Origin: Planctomycetaceae bacterium
GTDB taxonomy: Bacteria > Planctomycetota > UBA1135 > GCA-002686595
Assembly (NCBI GenBank): GCA_011525785.1
Contig: WYBT01000061.1
Coordinates: forward strand, 24,845 to 88,844
Direction of reading: 5' to 3'
Length of the DNA stretch: 64,000 bases
Of the stretch, positions 20,381 through 30,487 are shown in pieces (position 1 is the first letter of the stretch; each line of letters begins with the position of its first letter). The notes under the pieces are model-generated. The model saw only the letters and a list, made by a program, of their open reading frames with translations, ran no database searches and had not been told where the DNA came from. Both the position numbers and the translations under genes were made by a program.

Positions 20381-21991
20381 ATGTCGCTCGCCCTCGCGTT
20401 CGTGGCGTCACTTTCGCTGCTGCTCCAGGATGCGCCCAAGCCGCAGGAGCCCAAGCCCGCGCCGGCCCGACGCTCGCGGCCGGAGTGGAAGGCCTCGCTC
20501 GAGCTTCCGCGCGATCTGTGGCTCGACGCGACCGAAGCGACGCTCGGCGCGACGGCCGAGTGGACCAACAAGGTGGAGATCGCGGACCTGAACGCGGACG
20601 GGCGGCCGGACGTGCTGTTCGCCAACGGCGGCGACTACGACGCGCGCGGCGAGCTGGTCGCGAGCCGGGTGTTCTTCAACCGCGGCGCCGGCGAGAAGTT
20701 CGAAGAGGCCACCGGGCGCGTGTTCGGCGACTCGAAGTTCTTCGCGCGCGTGATCAAGGTGCGCGACGTGAACGCCGACGGCCATGTCGACGTGTTCGTC
20801 GGCTCGACGTTCTCCACGCAGAGCGCGCTGTTCCTCGGGCTGGGCGAAGGCAAGTTCCGCGACGCGACCGCGGAGCGGCTGCCCAGGCTCCCCGGCAACA
20901 CGGGAGACGCAGAGTTCGGCGACGTGGACGGCGACGGCGATCTCGACCTGGTGCTGGCCGAATGGGGCGACGGTTCGCCGATGAAGAACGAAGGCGGCCG
21001 CACGCGACTGTGGCTGAACGACGGCGCGGGCAAGTTCGTCGACGCGACCGCCGAGCGCATGCCGCAGGTGCTGGTGAAGTTCTGCTGGGAGCTCGAGTTC
21101 GTCGACGTCGACAACGACCTCGACCTGGACCTCTTGATCTCCGCCAAGCGCTCGAGCGGCTCGTTCCTGTTCGAGAACGACGGCGCCGGCAAGTTCGTGG
21201 ACGCCACCGCCGGCCGCTTGCCGCAGTTCACCAACAACTACGAGTTCGAAGCGCTCGACCTCGACGGCGACGGCGTGATGGACCTGGTGACGATCAACGA
21301 CGGCCCGCGCTTCACGGAGCACGTGCTGCGCGGCGATGGCAAGGGCGGGTTCAGCGAGGTGACGGCGCAGTGCTGGCCCGAGGCCGACAATCCGAGCTTC
21401 GACGACAACATGGTCTGCTTCCTCGACTACGACTCGGACGGGGACGCGGACTTCCTGATCGGCTCGCTCGACGGGCCCGACCGTCTGCTCGTGAACGACG
21501 GCAAGGGCAAGCTCGCGGCCGCAGCGCCGGTGTTCGCCGGCGACGACACGCGCGGCACGCTGGGCATCGCGCTCGCGGATCTGAACGGCGACGGCAAGCT
21601 CGACGTCGTCCACGCGCAGGGCGAGAACCCCAAGGCCGAGACGGAGAGAGTGTTCTTCGGCAAGTCGCTGGCGCCCGACACGGCCGGGCCGACTGTCGGT
21701 GCGCTGCGCGTGCTGGGAGCGGCCAAGGCGGGCCAGCCGTTGACGCTCGTAGCACGCGTGCACGACCGCAAGACCCCGCTCGCTGCGCACGACTTCCGGC
21801 GCGTGGTGCTGCACGTCGAGCAAGGCGGGCGAAAGCTCGAGCTGCCGCTGGAGTGGTACGGCGAGTGCCTGTGGCGCGCCACGCTTCCATCGCCGGCGGC
21901 CGGCGCGCTGAAGGCGCACGTCGAGGCCGTGGACGCCGCGGGCAACGCGGCCGTCGGCGCGACGTTGACGCTGACGTTCGAAGGACGCTGA
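20381..21991 (+). CDS. Secreted FG-GAP/VCBS-repeat protein
   Basis: About 536 residues from ATG 20381. Signal peptide (MSLALAFVASLSLLL) and seven calcium-loop repeats of FG-GAP/VCBS type: DLNADGRPDVLF, DVNADGHVDVFV, DVDGDGDLDLVL, DVDNDLDLDLLI, DLDGDGVMDLVT, DYDSDGDADFLI and DLNGDGKLDVVH. This spacing is that of an integrin-alpha-like seven-bladed propeller with Ca2+ in each D-x-D-x-D loop. A short Ig-like end (PLTLVARVHDRKTP ... LTLTFEGR) follows. These proteins are common on planctomycete surfaces; ligand unknown. It lacks the shared Cys domain of the other propellers. Converges on the MscS gene with a 10-base gap. Confidence 0.88.
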   Translation: MSLALAFVASLSLLLQDAPKPQEPKPAPARRSRPEWKASLELPRDLWLDATEATLGATAEWTNKVEIADLNADGRPDVLFANGGDYDARGELVASRVFFNRGAGEKFEEATGRVFGDSKFFARVIKVRDVNADGHVDVFVGSTFSTQSALFLGLGEGKFRDATAERLPRLPGNTGDAEFGDVDGDGDLDLVLAEWGDGSPMKNEGGRTRLWLNDGAGKFVDATAERMPQVLVKFCWELEFVDVDNDLDLDLLISAKRSSGSFLFENDGAGKFVDATAGRLPQFTNNYEFEALDLDGDGVMDLVTINDGPRFTEHVLRGDGKGGFSEVTAQCWPEADNPSFDDNMVCFLDYDSDGDADFLIGSLDGPDRLLVNDGKGKLAAAAPVFAGDDTRGTLGIALADLNGDGKLDVVHAQGENPKAETERVFFGKSLAPDTAGPTVGALRVLGAAKAGQPLTLVARVHDRKTPLAAHDFRRVVLHVEQGGRKLELPLEWYGECLWRATLPSPAAGALKAHVEAVDAAGNAAVGATLTLTFEGR

Positions 21992-22001
21992 GACGCGCGC
22001 G

Positions 22002-23594
22002 TCAGCGCTTGGCGACCGGCTCGGTGTCGAGAGCCGCGAGCTTGGGCTGAGCAGGATCCGCCACGTAGTGCGGCGACATGATCTGTACGCCCGCGCGGTT
22101 GAACTCGTCCTGGATGTTCTGGTGGAGGCGGCTGTAGATCGCTTCCTTGGCGGCCGCGTCGCGCGTCGAGACGTTGAGTTCGTACTCCACGTAGAAGTCC
22201 CCCAGCGCGCGCTGCAGCACGAACGCGGGCGACGCCGTCATCAGTCCCTCGGTCTTCGCGGCGGCGTCGCGGAGCAGTTGGTGCACCTGCCGCCACGGCG
22301 CGTCGTAACCGATCGTCACCGCCGTGTGGAGGATCAAGCCGTCGGTCGCGGCGCGCGCGCTGAAGTTCGTCGCGTGGGTCGAGAGGAAAATCCCGTTGGG
22401 CACGCTGACGACTTCGTTCTTCGGCGTGCGCAGCCGGGTCACCATCAAGTCGAGTTCGACCACGTCGCCCTCGACCTCGCCCACGCGGATGCGGTCGCCG
22501 ACCTTGAACAGTCGGTTGAACAGCAGCAGCACGCCTCCGACGAAATTGCCGACGCTCCCCGAAGAGCCGAGCGTCAGCACCGCGCCGAAGAACAAGCTCA
22601 GGCCGCGAAACGCCGCCGAGCCCGAGCCGGGGATGTAGGGGAACACCATCACGGCCGCGAGCGCGACCAGCGCGATGCGCGAGAGTTTGTACAGACGCAG
22701 CGCGTGGTCGGCGTCCACGCCGGGGATCTGGATCGAGCCGCGCTGCGCATGGACGGACAACCAGCGCAGGAAGCGCAGAACATAGAACGTGAGCGAGCCC
22801 ACCACGGCGATGAAGAACAGATCGCCGATGCGCGCGAGAAAGCCGCCCCACAAGGTGAGCAGCGGCGAAACGACGTAGCCCAGAATCGCCTGCGCGAAGC
22901 CGCGCGTGAGCGGAACGAGTGCGAACACGACCTCCAGGTAGACGAGCACCAGGGCGCAGAAGGCGGCGATGCGCGCCCACGCGAGCCCGCGGCGTCGCAC
23001 CGTCTGGACGAGCGCCGCCATGGGTTGCGACAGCACGTTCACAGACCGCGGCGGCTCGTGCGGCTTGGACAGCGCATCGGACGCGGCGAAGCGGCGGTGC
23101 AAGCGCGTCACACCTGAGAGCAGCAACGCCAGCGACGCCGTGGCCAGCGCCAGATACAGACCCGTGCGTGAGCGCTCCGCAGGCAGGCGCTGCTCGCGGT
23201 ACCGCGCCACCGCGGCTTGCGTTCGCTCGAGCCGCTCGGCGACGACTTGCTCGAGCGGCTGACCCTCGGCGGCCGCGTCCTCGACGGTGACGATGCCGAT
23301 GGTCTCTCCGCGGTAGTTGAGCCGTCCCTCCCGCTCGGAGACTTCGACCTGGACGAGTTCGGTGCTGAAGAACGGATCGTCCGCGGCAGCTTGCAGTCGC
23401 TCCTCGATGCGCTGTGCGCGCTCCTGGGCCGTGAACGGCCCGAGAGGGCGCCGAACGCGGAACAGCTCTGCGCCTTCCAAACGAACGCTGTACCCCGCGG
23501 ACGCCGTCTCCTGCGCAAACGCAGGCGGCGCCGATGCCGCTGCGAGCGTGACCGTGAACGCAAGGGCCGAAAACAGACGTCCAGCGCACTTCAT
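22002..23594 (-). CDS. Mechanosensitive channel of the MscS family
   Basis: 530 residues. Signal peptide (ending PPAFA), a periplasmic domain of about 130 residues, and several membrane segments (around LYLALATASLALLLSGV, FCALVLVYLEVVFALVPL, ILGYVVSPLLTLWGGFLARI, FFIAVVGSLTFYVLRFL, IALVALAAVMVFPYIPG). The MscS core follows: the Gly/Ala-rich pore helix region LGSSGSVGNFVGGVLLLFNR, then FKVGDRIRVGEVEGDVVELDLMVTRLRTPKNEVVSVPN, which is the diagnostic beta-domain. Releases solutes during osmotic downshock. It starts 78 bases downstream of the cysS stop on the same strand, so the two may be co-transcribed. Confidence 0.9.
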   Translation of the reverse strand: MKCAGRLFSALAFTVTLAAASAPPAFAQETASAGYSVRLEGAELFRVRRPLGPFTAQERAQRIEERLQAAADDPFFSTELVQVEVSEREGRLNYRGETIGIVTVEDAAAEGQPLEQVVAERLERTQAAVARYREQRLPAERSRTGLYLALATASLALLLSGVTRLHRRFAASDALSKPHEPPRSVNVLSQPMAALVQTVRRRGLAWARIAAFCALVLVYLEVVFALVPLTRGFAQAILGYVVSPLLTLWGGFLARIGDLFFIAVVGSLTFYVLRFLRWLSVHAQRGSIQIPGVDADHALRLYKLSRIALVALAAVMVFPYIPGSGSAAFRGLSLFFGAVLTLGSSGSVGNFVGGVLLLFNRLFKVGDRIRVGEVEGDVVELDLMVTRLRTPKNEVVSVPNGIFLSTHATNFSARAATDGLILHTAVTIGYDAPWRQVHQLLRDAAAKTEGLMTASPAFVLQRALGDFYVEYELNVSTRDAAAKEAIYSRLHQNIQDEFNRAGVQIMSPHYVADPAQPKLAALDTEPVAKR

Positions 23595-23672
23595 CCGAAT
23601 CAGGCTAGCAACGCTCGCGCAGCAAGCACTCGGCTGCGCGCGCTTGGACGGCGCGGCCAGCGAACGTGCGCG

Positions 23673-25091
23673 CTACTTCTTGCGCCACACCACGCCCTTG
23701 GGCGTGTCCTCGAGCACGATGCCCTTGCCGAGCAACTCGTCGCGGATGCGGTCGGACTCCTTGAAGTCCTTGGCCTTGCGCGCGGCCTGACGGCGCTCGA
23801 TCAGGGACTCGATGTCGGCGGGCAACAGCTCGTCCTCGAGCTGGATGCAGCCCAGCACGTCGTTGGCGCGCGCGACGAACTCGAGCGCCCGCGCCGCGCT
23901 GTGTGCGCCGAGTTTTCCCTCGAGCACCGCCGCGCGCAGCGCGAACAGCCCCGGAAGCGCGCGGCTCACGTTGAGGTCGTCGTTCATCCCGTCCTCGAAC
24001 GTCTTGCGCGCTTCGTCGACCAGCGCAGCGCCCGCGTCGGTATCGGCCGCCGCCCCGTCCCCCTTCGACGCGCGCCGCAGCCGCCGCACGAGGTCGTCGA
24101 GCCCCTCGAGCGCGCTCGCCGCGTCCTTGAGAGCGTCCCAGGTGAAGTTGAGCGGCGAGCCGTAGTGCCCGCGGATCAGCGCGAAACGCAGCTGGCGCAT
24201 GTTGAAGCCCTTGGCCGCGACGTCGTCGAGCGTGTAGACGTTGCCCAGGCTCTTGCTCATCTTCCCGCCGTCGACCTGCAGGAACTTGGAGTGCATCCAG
24301 TAGGTCGCGAAGGGCTGGCCGGTGAAGCTCTCGGTCTGCGCGATCTCGCACTCGTGGTGCGGGAAGATGTTGTCCTCGCCGCCGGTGTGGATGTCGAGCC
24401 GGTCGCCCAGGTGCGCGCGGCTCATGGCGGAGCACTCGATGTGCCAGCCCGGGAAGCCGTGCGGACCAAAGCGCGTGGCCCACTTCATGATGTGCGCCGG
24501 GTCGCTCTTCCACAGTGCGAAGTCCTCGGGATTGCGCTTGTCTTCGCGCACCGCGATGCGCGCGCCGGCCTCGAGCTCCTCGACGCGATTGCCCGAGAGC
24601 TTGCCGTACTCGGGGAACTTCGAGACGTCGAAGTACACGTTGCCGCTGACTTCGTAGGCGCAGCCCTTGGCGAGCAGGCCTTCGATGATCTCGACCATCT
24701 GCGGGATGTGGTCGCTGGCCTTGGGGTAGACCTTGGCGGGCTTGATGCCGAGCGCCTTCAAGTCCGAGAAGAACTGCTGCGCGACGCGCTGCGAGATCTC
24801 CCACGGATCGAGCTTTTCGCGCCGGGCCTGCTTCTCGAGCTTGTCCTCGCCCTCGTCGCCGTCGTCTGTCAGGTGCCCGACATCGGTGATGTTCATCACC
24901 TGCTCGACGCGATAGCCCGTGTACTCGAGCCAGCGGCGCAGCGTGTCCGCGAACAGGAACGCGCGGTAGTTGCCGACGTGCGGGCGGTTGTAGACCGTCG
25001 GCCCGCAGTTGTACATGCGCACCACGCCCGGCTCGAGGGACTGGAAGGGCTCTTTCTTGCGGCTCAACGAGTTGTAGACGAGGAAGCTCAT
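23673..25091 (-). CDS. cysS: Cysteinyl-tRNA synthetase
   Basis: 472 residues, full length for the family. Charges tRNA(Cys) with cysteine in the cytoplasm. Class I signature HVGN (residues 38-41, in PTVYNRPHVGNYRAF) and KMSKS (277-281). Zinc ligands are visible: Cys29 in MYNCGPTVY, the Cys in GWHIECSAMS, and His/Glu in FPHHECEIAQ. The ATG at 25091 starts the standard MSFLVYNSLSRKKEPF sequence; sequence in frame upstream is not conserved. The start codon overlaps by two bases with the divergent ATG of the kinase gene. No clear ribosome-binding site is seen. Confidence 0.97.
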   Translation of the reverse strand: MSFLVYNSLSRKKEPFQSLEPGVVRMYNCGPTVYNRPHVGNYRAFLFADTLRRWLEYTGYRVEQVMNITDVGHLTDDGDEGEDKLEKQARREKLDPWEISQRVAQQFFSDLKALGIKPAKVYPKASDHIPQMVEIIEGLLAKGCAYEVSGNVYFDVSKFPEYGKLSGNRVEELEAGARIAVREDKRNPEDFALWKSDPAHIMKWATRFGPHGFPGWHIECSAMSRAHLGDRLDIHTGGEDNIFPHHECEIAQTESFTGQPFATYWMHSKFLQVDGGKMSKSLGNVYTLDDVAAKGFNMRQLRFALIRGHYGSPLNFTWDALKDAASALEGLDDLVRRLRRASKGDGAAADTDAGAALVDEARKTFEDGMNDDLNVSRALPGLFALRAAVLEGKLGAHSAARALEFVARANDVLGCIQLEDELLPADIESLIERRQAARKAKDFKESDRIRDELLGKGIVLEDTPKGVVWRKK

Positions 25092-28000
25092 GGTTGCGCC
25101 GCGAAGTCTAGCGCCCGCAATTCCCGGCGCTGCGGCTGATATTCTGCGCGCCAAAGACGTGAGCACCCGCGCCCTACCCGAGCCCGCGCCGCGCACTGTG
25201 CGCACCCTCTCCGGGCTGCACATCGAGCTCGGCGACGAACTCGGCGCCGGCGCCTTCGGACGCGTGCTGCGCGGTCGCGTGCTCGCGGCCTGGCGCGAGC
25301 TTGAAGTCGGTGCGAGCGTGGCGGTCAAGCTCCTGCACGACGAGCTCGTCTCCGACCCCGCAGCTCTGCGTTCGCTGCGCGCCGAGATCGAAGCGGGCGC
25401 CCACGCCGGGCACGCCTCGCTCGTGCGCCACTTCGATCACGGCCGCGAGGGCGCGCGCGAGTTCTTCGCCATGGAGCTGGTCGAGGGCCAGACGCTGCGC
25501 GCGCTGCTCGAGGCCAGCGGCAGCGTGCCCGAGCCGCAGCTGCGCTCGATCATGGCGCAGACTTCCGGCGCGCTGCACGCGCTCCACGAGGCGGGCTACG
25601 TGCACGCCGACGTCAAACCCGAGAACATCCGCATCACGCCGCAGGGACGCGTCGTGCTGATGGACCTGGGTTTCGCGCGGCGCGTCGGGCCTGCGGCGAC
25701 GCCCGCGAGCGAACCGGGCGCGGAGCTGCTGAACGAGCGCGGCCTGCCGCTCGTGAGCGCTGCGCACGCCGGCGACGGGATCAACCCCGGCAGCCTCGCC
25801 TACCTCTCACCCGAGCGCGCGCGCGGCCTGGAGTGCACGCGCGCGTCGGACGTGTTCGCACTGGGAGTGGTCGCCTTCGAGCTGGCTAGCGGCTGGCACC
25901 CGTTCGCGTCCGACTTCGACCCCGAGCGCACCTCGTTCACGGCCAGCGGTTTCTCGAGCGGCCGTCCGCTGCGGCGCAGTCTCGACGCCCCGGGCGCCGA
26001 TCAGTTGCTCGCAGCGATCGTCTCGGCGCGCTACCTGCCGCCCTCACGCATCAACCCGGAGCTGTCGCCGTTCCTCGACGCGCTGCTCGCCGAGGTGCTC
26101 GCGCGCGACCCGCGGCGACGCCCCGGCGCGGACGAGCTGCGCGAGCGGCTGCAGCAGGGTGAATTGGGGCCCTGGTGGCGCGCGCAACTCGACTTCAGCT
26201 CGAGCGCCCGGCGCGCGACGCGCGGCGAACAGGACGCCGCGCACCTCACTCCGCTGGTCGGCCGCGAGCGCGAACTCCAGACGCTGCTCGACGCCTGCCG
26301 TTCCGCCTTCGGCGACGGTTCGCCCGCAGCGCCGCCCGGCGGTCGCGCCGTGTGGCTGATCGGCCCCGCGGGCAGCGGCAAGTCGCGCGTGTCGAGCGAG
26401 TGCGCCCTGCGCGCACGGCGCGCGTTCACGCCGCCGCCGCTGTACCTCTACGGCCGCTGTCCGGCCTTCGAGGAGCAACGCCCGTGCATGCCGGTGCTGC
26501 GCTGGCTCGAGCGCTTCCTGCGCCTGCCCTCGGGCGCGCGCCCCGACGCGCGCCAGCGCGCCGCGCTCGAAGGGCTGGTCGCGCCCGGTGTCGCGGCGAC
26601 GCTGTGGAGCGCGCTCGACCCCAAGTTCTCGGGAACGACGCAGAGCGCCGTGCCGGAGGCGCTGGCGACCTGGTTGAGCACGCTGTCGCAGAGCGCCCCG
26701 CTGCTCTTGTTCCTCGACGACGTCAACTTCGCCGACGAGGGCACGCTGGCCGTGCTCTCGCGTTTCGCCGCGGACCTCGCGCGCACGCGCACCGTGCTGC
26801 TGCTCGGACAGCGCGAGGACGAGCCGGTCACCAATTCGCGCTCGCTCGACGCGCTGGGCGAGCGCCTGTCGGCTGCAGGCGCCGTCGAGCGCCTGGTGCT
26901 CGAGCCGCTGGCCGCCTCCGCCGTGCAGGAGATCGTCGACACGCTCTTCCACCCCAGCGCGCCGCGCAGCCGCGTGGCGCAGATCCTCCACGCGCGCAGC
27001 CACGGAAATCCCGGGCAATTGGGCGAGATCCTGCGCCTGGCCGAAGAGCGCGGCGATCTCGTGCGCGGCTCCGCGGGCGACGAGCGCTGGACCCTGGCGG
27101 TCGCGCCCGAACGCCTGCCGCTGTCCGAGTCGCTGCAGACCTCGATCCAGGAGCGCATCGCCAAGCTGGGCGCCAGCGAGCGCGAGTGGCTGCAGCGCCT
27201 GGCGGTGATTGGCGGGCGCATCGACCAGGAACTGCTCGAGCGCATGTTCGCCGGCGAGCCGGGGCCGCAGATCGAGCAGCGCCTGGCCGAACTCGCGCGC
27301 CGCGGCTGGCTCACCTCCATCGGCGATCGCTACCGCTTCGCGCGACCGGCGCTGCGCGAGGCGCTGTACCGCTCGCTCGCGCCCGAGGCTCGCCGCGAGT
27401 TGCACTCGGCGGCCGCCGACGCACTCGCCCCGCCGCATCCGCGCGCGCGGCTCTCGGTCGCGGACGCAGCGCAGCGCGCCTTCCATCTGCGCGCCGCGGC
27501 GCGCCACGCCGACCTGTTGCGCGTGTTGCGCCCGCTGATGGGCGTGCTGCTGCGGCGCGGGCAGGCCCAGCGCGTGTACGTGCTCGCGCGCTGGGGACTC
27601 GAAGCGCTCGCCAAGCTCGCCAACACGCGCCAGCGCAACCGCTCGCGCATCGAGTTCCTCGAGGCCGCCGCCGATGCGGCCGACCGCCTGGGCGTGCGCG
27701 ACGAGCAGCGCCGCTGGCTCGACGAGCTGAGCGACCTCGACTTCGACCCGCACAAGGACCCCGACGCGCTGTCGCGGGTCTATCTGCTGCACGGTCGTTA
27801 CGCCGCCGGCACCGGTCAGTACGGACTGGCGCGCGGCATGTACAAGAACGCGGTCGAGCTGGCGCAGCGCGCGCAGTCCGAGGAGCTCGAGAGCGAGGCG
27901 CAGCGGCGCCTGGGCGCCGTGCAGGCGCACGTGGGCGAGCTCGAGAGCGCGCGCGAGCACCTCACGCGCGCGCGCGACCTCGCCGTGCACGACCAGCAGC

Positions 28001-28851
28001 GCGCCGTGGCGCTGATTCAGCTGGGCGTGGTCGAACTGCTTGAAAATCACCTCGAGGACGCGCTCGCCTGCGTCGACAAGGCGCTGCGCCTGCAGCGGCG
28101 CGCGCGGCGCTACCAATTGCCCGGCATCACCGCCGCCGGACACATGCTGCGCGGCCGCATCTACCGCATCTTCGGCCGACCGGCGCGCGCGCTGGGCTCG
28201 ATGGAGCGCGCGGTGCAACTGGCGCGGCAAGCGGGCGAGCGGCGGCTCGAAATGGAGGCGACCGCGCGCCTGGGCGGCTTGCAACTCGACCTCAACCGCC
28301 CCGAAGCGGCTCAGTCCGCTCTGCGCGAGGCGCTCCTGATCGCCGGCGAGATCGAGGATCGCCGCGGGCAGACGCTGGCCAGCCTGTGGCTGGGCACGCT
28401 GCTGTGGGAGCAAGGCGACGCGAGCGCCGCCAGCGTGCTCGACCGCGCCTGTCGCCTGGCCGCCGAAATGGGACTGACGCGCGCCGAGGCGCTGGCCTGG
28501 TCGATCCGCGCCCGCATCGCGCGCGAACAGGGACAGCTCGAGCGCGCCGAGGAATGGACCGCGCACGCGCACGCGCTGCTCGCGCGCCAGGGCGCCGAGC
28601 TGTTCGACCGCATCGTGGTCAGCGGCACGCGCGCGCTGGTGCTCGACAGCCTCGGCCGGCGCGACGAGGCGGCCGAACTCGTCGCCGAACTCGAACGCAA
28701 GATGCGCCGCGACAACGAGCGCATCGCAGACGACTCGCTGCGCCGCTCGCACGGCGAGGCCATGCGACGCCTGCTGGAAGCGGTGCTCTCGCCGGTCGGC
28801 GTGATCTACCCGCGCGTCTCGGACCGGGCGGAGCCCTCGCCGCTCTCGTAG
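25090..28851 (+). CDS. Serine/threonine protein kinase fused to AAA-type ATPase and TPR repeats
   Basis: 1253 residues from ATG 25090 (a GAGGAAG precedes it); a GTG at 25159 is an alternative that would avoid overlap with cysS. The kinase domain is residues ~45-350: Gly-rich loop GAGAFG (52-57), Lys80 in VAVKLL, catalytic loop VHADVKPEN (Asp174; HAD in place of HRD), MDLGFA (Asp192; DLG in place of DFG) and YLSPE. Next is an AAA_16-like ATPase: LVGRERE, Walker A GPAGSGKS (~425) and Walker B LLLFLDD (~540), ending in a helical winged-like part (RFARPALREALYRSL). The last ~450 residues are TPR-like helix pairs. This architecture is that of large bacterial signalling kinases; input and targets are unknown. 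No membrane segment is seen. Confidence 0.9.
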   Translation: MVAPRSLAPAIPGAAADILRAKDVSTRALPEPAPRTVRTLSGLHIELGDELGAGAFGRVLRGRVLAAWRELEVGASVAVKLLHDELVSDPAALRSLRAEIEAGAHAGHASLVRHFDHGREGAREFFAMELVEGQTLRALLEASGSVPEPQLRSIMAQTSGALHALHEAGYVHADVKPENIRITPQGRVVLMDLGFARRVGPAATPASEPGAELLNERGLPLVSAAHAGDGINPGSLAYLSPERARGLECTRASDVFALGVVAFELASGWHPFASDFDPERTSFTASGFSSGRPLRRSLDAPGADQLLAAIVSARYLPPSRINPELSPFLDALLAEVLARDPRRRPGADELRERLQQGELGPWWRAQLDFSSSARRATRGEQDAAHLTPLVGRERELQTLLDACRSAFGDGSPAAPPGGRAVWLIGPAGSGKSRVSSECALRARRAFTPPPLYLYGRCPAFEEQRPCMPVLRWLERFLRLPSGARPDARQRAALEGLVAPGVAATLWSALDPKFSGTTQSAVPEALATWLSTLSQSAPLLLFLDDVNFADEGTLAVLSRFAADLARTRTVLLLGQREDEPVTNSRSLDALGERLSAAGAVERLVLEPLAASAVQEIVDTLFHPSAPRSRVAQILHARSHGNPGQLGEILRLAEERGDLVRGSAGDERWTLAVAPERLPLSESLQTSIQERIAKLGASEREWLQRLAVIGGRIDQELLERMFAGEPGPQIEQRLAELARRGWLTSIGDRYRFARPALREALYRSLAPEARRELHSAAADALAPPHPRARLSVADAAQRAFHLRAAARHADLLRVLRPLMGVLLRRGQAQRVYVLARWGLEALAKLANTRQRNRSRIEFLEAAADAADRLGVRDEQRRWLDELSDLDFDPHKDPDALSRVYLLHGRYAAGTGQYGLARGMYKNAVELAQRAQSEELESEAQRRLGAVQAHVGELESAREHLTRARDLAVHDQQRAVALIQLGVVELLENHLEDALACVDKALRLQRRARRYQLPGITAAGHMLRGRIYRIFGRPARALGSMERAVQLARQAGERRLEMEATARLGGLQLDLNRPEAAQSALREALLIAGEIEDRRGQTLASLWLGTLLWEQGDASAASVLDRACRLAAEMGLTRAEALAWSIRARIAREQGQLERAEEWTAHAHALLARQGAELFDRIVVSGTRALVLDSLGRRDEAAELVAELERKMRRDNERIADDSLRRSHGEAMRRLLEAVLSPVGVIYPRVSDRAEPSPLS

Positions 28852-28923
28852 CGACGAGAGCTCAACGTGGCGCTGCGAGCGACCGCGCAGAGCACGGTCC
28901 CTCGCGGCGGCCGCCAGTTGCGA

Positions 28924-30216
28924 CTACTGCCACTGCGGGAGCGCCATGAACTGCTTCACCACCTGTGCGAGCAGACCGCCGCTCTCACTGCTTTCGTAGC
29001 GCGCGATCCGCTTGGCCAGCGCCTCCTGAACGTCGCCGCGATCCAAGAGCAGGTTGATCTCGGCCGCGTACTGCTCGACGACCGAGCGCGCCGCCTCTTG
29101 CACCTGCGCGGCGTTGATGGCGCGGGTCAGGTCGCTCCACCGATGGAACTTGGCGAGTCCCATGATGAAGTCCGCCGCGTCGCCCGCGTCTCGAAAGGCG
29201 CCCGCGGCCTGGACGCGCGAGCGCTGGCCCTTCGAAACCTCGAGACCACCGCGGCGCTGCTCGACCAGCACGCGCAGCAGCAGCGCGTCGCCGTCGAGGT
29301 GGAAGCCGCGCGCGGCAGCTTCGAAGCGCTCGAACCGATCAACCGGTGTCTGGAGCCAGGTCTTGGCTTCGGCGAATTGCCCCGCGAGTCGCAGGCCGTA
29401 GTGCTCCACGAGCGTGATCACGATGCCGCGCGAGTGGAGGCACTCGTCGAGGAACATGTCGGTGATCTCGTCGATGTGCGCGTCCAGCCCAGCGCTGTGG
29501 AACGGGTCGATGATCTTCTCGAGGAACGCAGCGAAGTCAGGGTCGCGGCGCACTTCGGGGTCGGCCTCGAGTTCCCTCAGGATCCCCAGGATCGCGTCGC
29601 GGTGATCATCGGTGAAGCCGTCTTCGGCGTTGTCGAGCAAGACGAGCAGATAGGCCAAGCGCTGGTACTGCGCCGTGCGACGCATCGACGAGCGCAGCTT
29701 GTCGTTGGCGGTGTCGACGATCGTTCGGAACTGTTCGGGCAAGCGAGCCTCGATCGTCGCGAGACTCGCCGTGATGCCCGCATCGACGTGTTCATTGACG
29801 CGCTCTTCCGCCGCCTGCACTGCGGTGCCGACCAGTTGGCTGGTCAACGCGCTCAGCCCTCCAACCCCCACCAGGCCGATCACGGACATCACCAGCAGCG
29901 TCTGGCGGTGGCGTCGCGACTCTCGCTCGAGAATGCGCACATCGGCCTGATCGGCGATCGCCGCAGTGAGCCAGTCGGCGACGCGCTTGTCGCTAGCGAT
30001 CTCGCGCAGCACCGCGGTCACCTGTTGAACGTCCGGCGCGGAGCCGCCAGCGCTGCGAGCGTCGGGCGGCGTCCGCTCCGTGCGCCCGCGGGGCTCGATC
30101 ACGACCGTCGGCTCAGTCCGTTCATCGACGGACGACGCGTCGAGGAACGGCGTCGCCTCCGCGCCGGCGGCTGCGGAAGCGGACGACGAGGGCTGGGAAT
30201 TGGTGTCGGAGACCAT
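28924..30216 (-). CDS. Unknown protein with one membrane helix
   Basis: 430 residues; ATG at 30216 with GGAGAGAG just upstream. I do not recognise a family. The first ~60 residues are Ser/Ala/Pro-rich and probably disordered, then a helical stretch (VTAVLREIASDKRVADWLTAAI), one membrane segment at about 106-127 (TLLVMSVIGLVGVGGLSAL), and a ~300-residue, mostly helical, acidic region (VQAAEERVNEHVDAGI, QRLAYLLVLLDNAEDGF). No catalytic motif or signal peptide. Topology is probably N-in with a C-terminal periplasmic helical domain. It converges on the kinase-TPR gene with 72 bases between the stops; whether they are functionally linked is unknown. Confidence 0.75.
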   Translation of the reverse strand: MVSDTNSQPSSSASAAAGAEATPFLDASSVDERTEPTVVIEPRGRTERTPPDARSAGGSAPDVQQVTAVLREIASDKRVADWLTAAIADQADVRILERESRRHRQTLLVMSVIGLVGVGGLSALTSQLVGTAVQAAEERVNEHVDAGITASLATIEARLPEQFRTIVDTANDKLRSSMRRTAQYQRLAYLLVLLDNAEDGFTDDHRDAILGILRELEADPEVRRDPDFAAFLEKIIDPFHSAGLDAHIDEITDMFLDECLHSRGIVITLVEHYGLRLAGQFAEAKTWLQTPVDRFERFEAAARGFHLDGDALLLRVLVEQRRGGLEVSKGQRSRVQAAGAFRDAGDAADFIMGLAKFHRWSDLTRAINAAQVQEAARSVVEQYAAEINLLLDRGDVQEALAKRIARYESSESGGLLAQVVKQFMALPQWQ

Positions 30217-30487
30217 GAGCGCTCTCTCCAAGTAGGGACTGGCGCGCCCGCGCCACGCTGGACGGGGAAGTCCGGCCACGGGTCAAGCGCGTACGACAAG
30301 GCGCCGACGTTGTGCACCGCTGTTTCGTTCGCCACGAGCAGCGCGATCCGTCGCGCTACTGCGGCCGCTCGAAGAGCAGGCGAGAGTCGGTCGCTCCCGG
30401 TGGAAGCTGCGGGGCAACGCGGCGCCCCAAGCAGGGGGCGCGCAGCGGAGAGCGAACCGAAATGCAGCGCGGCGCGCGGACGAAGGT

